Below, piece by piece: positions 4,612 to 9,823 of a DNA stretch of 9,823 nucleotides. Made by a program: the position numbers and the translations under genes. Position 1 is the stretch's first letter; every line of letters begins with the position of its first letter. The notes beneath the pieces are model-generated. The model was given only the letters and a program-made list of their open reading frames with translations. It did not search any database and had not been told where the DNA came from. This stretch comes from CAYUHZ01 sp964444625 (GTDB taxonomy: Bacteria; Patescibacteriota; Patescibacteriia; Patescibacteriales; GWC2-42-12). Location: positions 1-9,823 of the forward strand of contig CAYUHZ010000036.1 of assembly GCA_964444625.1 (NCBI GenBank), in the 5' to 3' direction.

Positions 4612-4651
4612 ATAAATTTTTAAGTTGTTTTCTTTGCCGCGCCGGCCAAAC

Positions 4652-5065
4652 TTATTTTGAAGCCAGTAAAACTGCATTAATAACAAAAACAGCAAGGCCG
4701 TAAGAAGCTAAAACAATCAACAAACCAATGATGGCGTTCCTGATTTGCTTGGTGGCTTCTCTGACTTTTTCCTCTTCGCCCATAGCGGTCATCCATTTGA
4801 ATCCGGCAATAATCAACAACATCAAAAAAATTATTCCAAGGAATCCCAAAAACACTCTAATCCCTTGGGCGATTATTATTCTAATGTCCTTTGGGTTATT
4901 GTTAGCGCCATACGTTTTGCCGATCTCGGTTAATCCTCCCTCCTTGGCTTTTTTCCACAACAAATCATCAGCCTGAACTGGCAAGGGGTTAAAAACAAAA
5001 AGAAAACCGAAAATTAAACCAACAAATACTAGGCAAAAAATTAATTTTTGGCATAAGCTTTGCAT
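4652..5065 (-). CDS. Second VirB2/TrbC-like pilin-family membrane protein
   Basis: The 137-residue protein shares its architecture with the gene at 3280-3633: a signal peptide (hydrophobic 8-26, then VQA before DD at 32-33), a polar segment to about residue 60, and two hydrophobic helices at about 65-89 and 111-134. The segment between them carries FKWMTAMGEEEKVREATKQIRNAIIG, matching the family's W-M-T-x-x-G followed by a charged helix. Beyond the WMT-centred hinge the two proteins differ, so they are distant relatives and not a recent duplication. It lies first in a minus-strand pair with the ROK kinase 40 bases behind. Secretion or surface assembly is inferred from the family only. Confidence 0.82.
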   Translation of the reverse strand: MQSLCQKLIFCLVFVGLIFGFLFVFNPLPVQADDLLWKKAKEGGLTEIGKTYGANNNPKDIRIIIAQGIRVFLGFLGIIFLMLLIIAGFKWMTAMGEEEKVREATKQIRNAIIGLLIVLASYGLAVFVINAVLLASK

Positions 5066-5074
5066 ATGATTTTA

Positions 5075-5083
5075 TGATATAAT
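5075..5083 (+). promoter_or_regulatory. Extended -10 promoter of the flippase operon
   Basis: TGaTATAAT is a perfect TATAAT with the TGn extension. No -35 box is evident at the usual spacing. The start would be near 5090, leaving about 50 bases of leader before the flippase ATG at 5140. Confidence 0.6.
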
Positions 5084-5107
5084 ATATTGTAGTTAATTGC
5101 TGTTTTT

Positions 5108-5113
5108 ATTATA
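5108..5113 (-). promoter_or_regulatory. Candidate -10 for the second pilin-like gene and ROK kinase
   Basis: The minus strand reads TATAAT at 5113-5108, with only TTGTTT at a 17-base distance upstream. Transcription would start near 5101, about 36 bases before the ATG at 5065. It lies inside the leader of the divergent flippase operon, so the two transcripts would overlap at their 5' ends. A TATATT further downstream is an alternative. Confidence 0.35.
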
Positions 5114-5139
5114 GCTAAAATTAGTAAATTAAACAAACT

Positions 5140-6567
5140 ATGCGTTTGTCAACCAAGATTGCCTACAATACAATAGTCCAATTGATCAGTAAAGTTATTT
5201 CTACCGCCGTTGGCTTGGCAGCTATCGCAATCATGACTCGCTATCTGGGAAAAACCGGCTTCGGAGAATACACCACGGTAACTACTTTTTTATCATTTTT
5301 TGCTGTTGCCGCCGATCTGGGGCTAACTCTGGTTACTGTCCAATTAATTAGCCAACCTGGCGCAAATCAAGAAAAAAGCTTGAACAATTTGTTCGGCTTA
5401 AGATTGATAACAGCCGTAGCAATGATGAGCCTGGCGCCCCTGGTTGTTATTTTTTTTCCTTACAACCAGAGCATAAAAATCGGAGTTACCATCGCTGCGG
5501 TTTCTTTTGTTTTTGCGGCCTTGAACCAAATAATGGTTGGCCTGTTCCAAAAAACGCTACGGATGGATAAAGCCGCAATCGCCGAACTGGCCAGCCGGCT
5601 GGTTTTGCTTTTGGGAGTTTTTCTTGCCTATCGTTATCAACTTGGCTTAAACGGCATTCTTTGGGCAACTGTTTTTTCCAGTTTAGTCAGTTTCCTGCTC
5701 CACTACTTGATGTCAAGAGAATTTTCCTTTATTCGCCCCGAATTTGATCCTTCCGTCTGGCGTGAAATAACAGCCAAAGCCTGGCCGCTGGCAATTACTA
5801 TTTTTTTTAACTTAATCTACCTGCGCACCGATACCCTGGTTTTATCCCTAATCAAGACTCAAGCCGAGGTCGGCCTTTACGGAGCGGCTTACCGCATTAT
5901 TGATGTTCTGATCACCGTGCCCTTTATCTTTGCTGGGTTAGTTCTGCCTGTTTTAACAAGTTCTTGGGCGAATAAAAAAACCTCTGATTTTAATAATGTT
6001 TTGCAGAAATCGCTTGATCTAATGATTGTTTTAGCAGTGCCTCTAACTGTTGGAACCATTTTTCTCTCCACGCCTTTAATTTCCTTGATAGCTGGAAATG
6101 AATTCTTGGCAGCGGGAAAAATTCTAAATATTTTGATTTTCGCCACAGGAATTATTTTTATCGGTTGTATTTTTTCTCATGCCATTATCGCCCTTGGTTT
6201 GCAGAAAAAAATTATTCCCGCTTATATTTTTACCGCTTTAACCTCGGTCGCCGGTTACCTGGTTTTTATTCCCAAATATTCTTACCTGGGCGCCGCTTGG
6301 GTAACTGTTTACAGCGAACTGGCAATCGCTTTTTTCGCTTTTTGGCTGGTATGGCGTTCCAGCAAATTTTTGCCAGATTGGTCTTTGTTGATAAAATCAT
6401 TTTCCGCTGCTGCAGTAATGGGTTTATTCCTTTTTTGGTTGCAGAATTTGGAACATAAAACCAATTTTTTTCTTGCCGTATTTCTATCCGCCTTGATTTA
6501 CTTTTTGATGCTATTTGTTTTTAGGGGGCTGAAGCGAAGCGACTTAAATATTTTATTAAATAAGTAA
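5140..6567 (+). CDS. Polysaccharide flippase (Wzx/MOP-superfamily transporter)
   Basis: The 475-residue protein is almost entirely hydrophobic, with about 12-14 membrane helices. Its N-terminus is the classic polysaccharide-synthesis type: MRLSTKIAYNTIVQLISKV, then IAIMTRYLGKTGFGEYTTV at residues 29-47 and LGLTLVTVQLI. Such proteins move lipid-linked oligosaccharides from the inner to the outer face of the cytoplasmic membrane. The middle carries the family-typical FNLIYLRTDTLVLSLIKTQAEVGLYGAAYRI (about residues 222-252). The length matches full family members. The ATG at 5140 was chosen because family members begin with a short basic stretch before the first helix. It leads a plus-strand operon and is followed after three bases by a glycosyltransferase, which supports a role in exporting a surface glycan. 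The substrate cannot be inferred. Confidence 0.92.
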   Translation: MRLSTKIAYNTIVQLISKVISTAVGLAAIAIMTRYLGKTGFGEYTTVTTFLSFFAVAADLGLTLVTVQLISQPGANQEKSLNNLFGLRLITAVAMMSLAPLVVIFFPYNQSIKIGVTIAAVSFVFAALNQIMVGLFQKTLRMDKAAIAELASRLVLLLGVFLAYRYQLGLNGILWATVFSSLVSFLLHYLMSREFSFIRPEFDPSVWREITAKAWPLAITIFFNLIYLRTDTLVLSLIKTQAEVGLYGAAYRIIDVLITVPFIFAGLVLPVLTSSWANKKTSDFNNVLQKSLDLMIVLAVPLTVGTIFLSTPLISLIAGNEFLAAGKILNILIFATGIIFIGCIFSHAIIALGLQKKIIPAYIFTALTSVAGYLVFIPKYSYLGAAWVTVYSELAIAFFAFWLVWRSSKFLPDWSLLIKSFSAAAVMGLFLFWLQNLEHKTNFFLAVFLSALIYFLMLFVFRGLKRSDLNILLNK

Positions 6568-6570
6568 TTT

Positions 6571-7704
6571 ATGATAAAAAAAATCATCTTAATCAACTCT
6601 TCCGGCCGGCCGAGCGACCTAATAGATGAATTATTTTCCGCCCTAAACCGTGAACAATTCCAAACTATTCTATTTAGCTCCAGTCAGCGCCAAGTGCTGT
6701 TTTTTCAAGAACAAGGAATTAAATCGGTTAAAATTTGGCCGGTAAAAAAGATCACCCTGCCTAATCTTATTTTGGCCTACCTGATTTTTACGCCATTATT
6801 ACTAGCTTTTTTTTCTTATCATAAATTTAAAAATCAAACGCCAATTATCATCTGCCAGGGCTTAAAAGAAAAATTGCTGTCTGCCTGGCCGGCTAAAATT
6901 TTAGGATTAAAAACAGTCTGGCTGGAGGAGTTGAACTTTGATTACGATGCGGCTGGCGCGCTGGTGAAAAATTTGTTTTTTGCTAAAGCTAAAAAAACGA
7001 ATATCATCTGTTTTTCCGATCAAACCGCCGAATACTTGGCAAAAAAACAAGTGCCAACAAACCTTGTCAATTTATTACGCCCAGGCATTAAGGCCGGACA
7101 ATTTTTTCACCAAGAAAATATTTTCAACAAATTAGCCCGATCAAATTTCGCCCCCAGACATAAATATTTCACCCTTGGCACAATAGCAGATTTGAGTTCC
7201 AGGCAAAATATTGAAAGCCTGCTACAGGCAACAAAAATCTGCCTTTCGGTAATCCCCAATCTACAGTTGATAATAATTGGCGAGGGTAAAGAAAAAAAGA
7301 ATCTTTTGTGGATAGCTAAAAAAATGGAAGTTGACAGTTTGGCTTGGTTTGTAGGACAACCTGACAATGTTCAAAAATGGTTAGACAATCTGAATCTATT
7401 TATTATTACCAGCGAAAATCCCAACCTGAATGACGTTGCCATTGTCCTTCGGGTAATGGCCATCGGCTTGCCAATAATCGGGCCCAGCAACCGCTGCATG
7501 GAAAGCTACATCAAAGAAAATAAAACCGGCTCATTGATAGAGCCGGGCAACTCGGAACTGCTGGCCAGACAGATTATCAAGCTTCAACAAAATCCGGTTT
7601 GGCGTTCCGAGCTTGGCAAAAAAGCCAAGGAAGAAGTGAAGTTGAGTTTTTCATTAGAAAAAAACATAAACGCCCTGGAGAAAGCGCTTATTAACATCCA
7701 ATAG
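6571..7704 (+). CDS. GT4-like glycosyltransferase with a degenerate EX7E motif
   Basis: The 377-residue protein has the two-domain GT-B layout. The N-terminal half (1-165) includes a hydrophobic stretch at 61-83 that may dock to the membrane. The C-terminal half shows LGTIADLSSRQNIESLLQA at 202-220, LQLIIIGEGKEKKNL at 231-245, and MAIGLPIIG at 296-304, all typical of glycosyl transferases group 1. The nucleotide-sugar-binding EX7E motif normally seen before the MAxGxPVI block is absent: the second glutamate is Arg294, and the residue eight earlier is leucine (286). The nearest acids are Glu282 and Asp288. The enzyme may use a different acid, or be a non-catalytic paralogue. Its three-base gap to the flippase and two-base gap to the next gene indicate one transcript, with coupled translation instead of a ribosome-binding site. 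Confidence 0.82.
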   Translation: MIKKIILINSSGRPSDLIDELFSALNREQFQTILFSSSQRQVLFFQEQGIKSVKIWPVKKITLPNLILAYLIFTPLLLAFFSYHKFKNQTPIIICQGLKEKLLSAWPAKILGLKTVWLEELNFDYDAAGALVKNLFFAKAKKTNIICFSDQTAEYLAKKQVPTNLVNLLRPGIKAGQFFHQENIFNKLARSNFAPRHKYFTLGTIADLSSRQNIESLLQATKICLSVIPNLQLIIIGEGKEKKNLLWIAKKMEVDSLAWFVGQPDNVQKWLDNLNLFIITSENPNLNDVAIVLRVMAIGLPIIGPSNRCMESYIKENKTGSLIEPGNSELLARQIIKLQQNPVWRSELGKKAKEEVKLSFSLEKNINALEKALINIQ

Positions 7705-7706
7705 CT

Positions 7707-8681
7707 ATGCAAATAAAAATAATCGGCGATTTGGTTGGCCAAAGGTTGGATAAACTATTGACGCAAATTCAAACCAAAGAACAAGGCGGACAAGCCTTAT
7801 CCCGCAGCCAAATCCAAAAAAAAATTAAAACAGGCGATGTCTTGGTTAATGGCCGGATGGTTACGCCTCACTATTTTTTGAAGAAAAACGACGAAATAAT
7901 CATAGCTTCAACCAACAAACCAGTTAATAAAAAAAACCAAAGCAAAATAACCGATCAGGCAAAACGGCCAATCCCGCAAATTATCGCCGACGAAAAAGAT
8001 TATTTGATAATCAACAAGCCGCCGGGCCTTACCGTTCACGGCGGACTGGGCATAACCGAAAAAACCCTGATTGATTGGCTGTTGGAAAAATATCCGCAAA
8101 CCAAGCAAATTGGCGAAGATCCGATCAGGCCGGGCATTGTCCATCGGCTGGACAAAGAAGCCAGCGGATTGATGGTAATAGCCAAGAACCAAACATTCTA
8201 CGATCATATCAAACAACAATTTGCCGGCAGAAAAATTACTAAAAAATACCTAGCGTTGGTCCATGGAAAAATTTTGAAAAAAAGCGGTGAAATCAATTTT
8301 CCCATAGCGCGTTCTATTAAAAAAGGCCGCATGGCGGCCTTGCCCCTGAATCAAATAATCAAAAACCAGTCTCAAGGCAAAAAAGCGATCACGGAATACC
8401 AAATAACTTCCAATTTTATCAACTATACTCTTTTAAAACTACAGATAAAAACCGGGCGCACCCATCAAATTCGCGTGCATCTTGCGGCGATCGATCACCC
8501 GATTGTTGGCGATAAAATCTACGGCGCTACCAAGGCAAAATTAAAAAATAAGCGCCTTTTAATCAACCGCCTGTTCTTGGTTGCGGCAGAACTGGGATTT
8601 GAAAATTTAGCCGGCCAAGCGGTGGCCTATCAAATAGAATTGCCACCAGAATTAAAAAGTTTTCTAACCATTATCAAATAA
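7707..8681 (+). CDS. 23S rRNA pseudouridine synthase, RluC/RluD type
   Basis: The 324-residue enzyme converts specific uridines in large-subunit rRNA to pseudouridine. An S4 RNA-binding domain occupies about residues 11-66 (GQRLDKLL, LSRSQIQKKIKTGDVLVNGR). The synthase domain follows, with YLIINKPPGLTVHGG at 99-113 and RPGIVHRLDKEASGLMVIAKN at 141-161, in which D149 is the catalytic aspartate. It continues with KKYLALVHG and LQIKTGRTHQIRVHLAAIDHPIVGDKIYG at 245-273. The length and the S4 domain separate it from the shorter RluA. RluC and RluD cannot be told apart without alignment, so no symbol is given. It is embedded between a glycosyltransferase and a nucleotide kinase with gaps of two bases and one base, and has no visible ribosome-binding site. 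Confidence 0.94.
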   Translation: MQIKIIGDLVGQRLDKLLTQIQTKEQGGQALSRSQIQKKIKTGDVLVNGRMVTPHYFLKKNDEIIIASTNKPVNKKNQSKITDQAKRPIPQIIADEKDYLIINKPPGLTVHGGLGITEKTLIDWLLEKYPQTKQIGEDPIRPGIVHRLDKEASGLMVIAKNQTFYDHIKQQFAGRKITKKYLALVHGKILKKSGEINFPIARSIKKGRMAALPLNQIIKNQSQGKKAITEYQITSNFINYTLLKLQIKTGRTHQIRVHLAAIDHPIVGDKIYGATKAKLKNKRLLINRLFLVAAELGFENLAGQAVAYQIELPPELKSFLTIIK

Positions 8682-8682
8682 T

Positions 8683-9264
8683 ATGATTATCTCTTTATGC
8701 GGCGACGCAGGATCGGGCAAATCAACCATCGCCAAAAAACTAGCGGAACATTTAGGTTGGCCGAATTATTATATTGGCGAGATCAGAAGATCAAAAGCCA
8801 AATCGCTTGGCATGACTTTGGCCGAATACAATAAGATCGGGGAAAAAAATCCCAATACCGACTTAGAGGTTGACCGATTTCAAGAAAAACTAGGGAAAGA
8901 ACAGGATAATTTTATCATCCAAGGAAGAACCTCTTGGCATTTTATTCCTAGTTCAATAAAAATTTATCTTCAAGTAGATGAACGAGTCGGCGCCGAAAGA
9001 ATATTAAACGATCTAAAAATAAACAACCAGAGAAATGAAGACGGTAAACTAGAAACCGTGGAAGATGTTCTAGCCAGCCAAAAAAGGAGGGTAGATAGCG
9101 ATAAACTGCGTTACCAGCAATACTATGGCATCGACGCTTATGACCGGAAAAACTTTGATTTGGTGATTGACACTACAAATTTAACAGAAGAAGAGGTGTT
9201 TGACCGGCTCTGCCAATATCTCAAACAATATTTGCCACTACATTCTAGTTTGAACTGCAAATAA
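8683..9264 (+). CDS. Cytidylate kinase-like P-loop kinase (archaeal-type)
   Basis: The 193-residue protein has a Walker A loop, GDAGSGKST, at 7-15 right after a short first strand, followed by LAEHLGWPNYYIGEIRR and GMTLAEYNKIGEKNPNTDLEVDR, the substrate-binding pattern of short archaeal-type CMP kinases. Later FIIQGRTSWHFI (78-88), RILNDL and QKRRVDSDKLRYQQYYGIDAYD (133-154) supply the lid and the conserved RYxxxYGID segment. It would phosphorylate CMP or dCMP, possibly another small nucleotide. FDLVIDTTNLTEEEVF (158-173) is the usual last strand, so the family domain ends near 182. The final residues (about YLPLHSSLNCK) coincide with minus-strand IS30 transposase remains and may be a replaced tail. 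It is the last gene of the operon, one base after the pseudouridine synthase. No clear terminator follows. Confidence 0.87.
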   Translation: MIISLCGDAGSGKSTIAKKLAEHLGWPNYYIGEIRRSKAKSLGMTLAEYNKIGEKNPNTDLEVDRFQEKLGKEQDNFIIQGRTSWHFIPSSIKIYLQVDERVGAERILNDLKINNQRNEDGKLETVEDVLASQKRRVDSDKLRYQQYYGIDAYDRKNFDLVIDTTNLTEEEVFDRLCQYLKQYLPLHSSLNCK

Positions 9265-9407
9265 TTTCCCTTCCATAAAACCTCATAAGGAGACAAGTAG
9301 CCAAGTTTTTTTCTTGGGCGGTGATTGATGAGCGCGACTGCTTCATTCGCAGCATTTTGTGTTAGTTTAGCAAGTATAGCATTTAGGTTCTTTGAAAAAT
9401 TTGGCAC
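9231..9407 (-). pseudogene. C-terminal fragment of an IS30-family transposase
   Basis: The minus strand encodes LTQNAANEAVALINHRPRK followed by KLGYLSPYEVLWKGN. The NxRPRKxLGYxTPxEV block is diagnostic of the end of IS30-family DDE transposases, at and after the last catalytic glutamate region. Nothing of the earlier catalytic core is present: sequence upstream on that strand (above 9407) belongs to something else. The frame stays open to 9138 because it runs antisense into the kinase gene, and the transposase similarity fades after about LQFKLECSG. It is therefore a dead remnant, cut on its N-terminal side. Its first codons (MPNFSKN) cannot be assigned with confidence. Confidence 0.75.
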
Positions 9408-9432
9408 TGTCCTTAAAATAGGTACTTAGTTG

Positions 9433-9468
9433 TATTAATTTTAATCTAATAATAGACTAAAATTAATA
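9433..9468. repeat. Long hairpin upstream of the transposase-like gene
   Basis: A 16-base arm at 9433-9448 (TATTAATTTTAATCTA) pairs with TAGACTAAAATTAATA at 9453-9468 with one mismatch and a 4-base ATAA loop. An 11-base part of the left arm is repeated directly at 9505-9515. Such a structure ahead of a transposase may limit read-through transcription into the gene or belong to the element end. Confidence 0.7.
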
Positions 9469-9525
9469 GTCAAGGTCTGTTTGCAGGCCTTCAGGCCATT
9501 TAACTATTAATTTTAGGATATTATT

Positions 9526-9823
9526 ATGTTTAAAAAATTGTGAAAAGTGCGGTTCAAATCTGATTATTAAAAAGGGTTTCAAGAAACTGAAATCGGGGAA
9601 CAGGCTTTACAATTATCAGAGATTCAAATGTAATTCTTGCGGTCATTTTTTTATTTTAAAGAACAATACCAGCTCTCGCTATGACAGCCTGACATCGCAG
9701 GCTAAAATTGTTTTCGAATATCTCCTTAAACGCTCGCTTAGAAACATTAAAACATCTAAAGCGGTCGGGCATGTCGGCAAGGACAAGATTCTGGAAATTC
9801 TTTTGTCGGTCAGCGCGCGTCTT
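9526..9823 (+). pseudogene. Zinc-ribbon transposase-like protein, N-terminal part, apparent frameshift
   Basis: From 9539 to the window end the plus strand encodes CEKCGSNLIIKKGFKKL, then YQRFKCNSCGHFF, then a helical segment SQAKIVFEYLLKRSLRNIKTSKAVG. The two CxxC pairs (codons 9539-9550 and 9629-9640) form a zinc ribbon, as in the N-termini of IS1/IS1595-like and related transposases, followed by a helix-turn-helix-like part. This frame has no ATG, GTG or TTG start. An ATG at 9526, with AGGA seven bases upstream, gives MFKKL and stops at TGA 9541-9543. Dropping one A from the A-run 9532-9537 would join it to the main frame as MFKNCEKCG. So the gene is either frameshifted, dependent on slippage, or begins at a rare start codon. 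The C-terminal catalytic part is outside the window. Confidence 0.6.

Larger units (their letters stand above)
9403..9823 (+). mobile_element. Putative left part of a second insertion element, cut by the window edge
   Basis: Beginning around GGCACTGTCCTTAAAATAGG (9403-9422), the sequence abruptly replaces the IS30 remnant, and a zinc-ribbon transposase-like frame follows within about 120 bases. This suggests that a second element inserted into the older IS30 copy, with its left end near 9403. The spacer 9408-9525 holds the 9433-9468 hairpin, a third copy of its arm at 9505-9515 (TATTAATTTTA) and a small GGCCT/AGGCC stem at about 9485-9497. The boundary and end sequence are inference; the matching inverted end would lie beyond 9823. 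Confidence 0.35.

Noticed and set aside
4612..4695. Longer ROK kinase start at 4695
   Set aside because: It would add 28 residues not seen in the family and overlap the end of the upstream pilin-like gene; the ATG at 4611 starts seven residues before the first phosphate-loop strand.
4728..4976. Plus-strand open frames opposite the second pilin-like gene
   Set aside because: They are antisense shadows; the minus-strand product has a clear signal peptide and family motif.
5048..5083. TTGGCA as a -35 for the flippase promoter
   Set aside because: It is 24 bases from the TATAAT, too far for a normal housekeeping promoter; the extended -10 is the better explanation.
5889..6458. Minus- and plus-strand alternative frames within the flippase
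   Set aside because: They overlap a full-length recognised transporter and have no homology that I can see.
7908..8219. 103-codon minus-strand frame within the pseudouridine synthase
   Set aside because: It is a shadow of the catalytic domain coding sequence.
9541..9543. TGA as a sense codon (recoded glycine, as in some candidate phyla)
   Set aside because: All other long frames in the window are TGA-free and use normal glycine codons; reading through this TGA leads to a further stop within a few codons and no zinc ribbon.

Overview
The window looks like a chromosomal segment from a Patescibacteria (Candidate Phyla Radiation) type bacterium. It is AT-rich, with very short intergenic gaps and few recognisable Shine-Dalgarno sites. 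It carries two small signal-peptide/two-helix proteins of the VirB2/TrbC-like 'T4SS pilin' type that is common in that group, and a condensed version of the rpsP-khpA-rimM-trmD-rplS translation cluster in which rimM and rplS are absent. All eleven intact genes end in TAA or TAG, none in TGA. The long frames carry no in-frame TGA, so the standard bacterial code fits. The taxonomic call is inference from gene style, not from a marker comparison.

Layout. (1) 1-562: an unrecognised minus-strand protein whose last codons and stop lie in what may be an insertion-sequence end. (2) 563-1110: a gene-free 550-base stretch full of nested inverted repeats, possibly a structured RNA and/or a small inverted-repeat element. 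(3) 1111-2883: the translation cluster rpsP (S16), khpA (KH protein, with a consensus promoter, a structured leader and a strong terminator of its own), a 68-residue two-helix membrane protein, and trmD, which contains a perfect four-copy heptanucleotide repeat inside its coding sequence. (4) 2884-3279: a stretch with coding-like composition but no convincing gene, probably decayed. (5) 3280-5065: a pilin-like gene facing a minus-strand pair (a second pilin-like gene, then a ROK-family sugar kinase), with a shared bidirectional terminator between them. (6) 5140-9264: a tightly packed plus-strand operon (flippase, GT4-like glycosyltransferase, RluC/RluD-type pseudouridine synthase, archaeal-type cytidylate kinase-like protein) with gaps of 3, 2 and 1 bases. 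(7) 9231-9823: a mobile-element graveyard, with an IS30-type transposase tail on the minus strand overlapping the kinase 3' end, then the start of a zinc-ribbon transposase-like gene with an apparent frameshift, running off the window.

How the parts fit. rpsP, khpA, trmD, the pseudouridine synthase and the CMP-kinase-like gene serve ribosome assembly, RNA binding, tRNA and rRNA modification and nucleotide supply. The flippase and glycosyltransferase point to cell-surface polysaccharide export. The pilin-like proteins are predicted inner-membrane or secreted components. No CRISPR array, tRNA or rRNA gene was seen. The least explained signals are the structured 617-970 region, the khpA leader with GGAGG in a hairpin loop, and the frame-threatening repeat in trmD.
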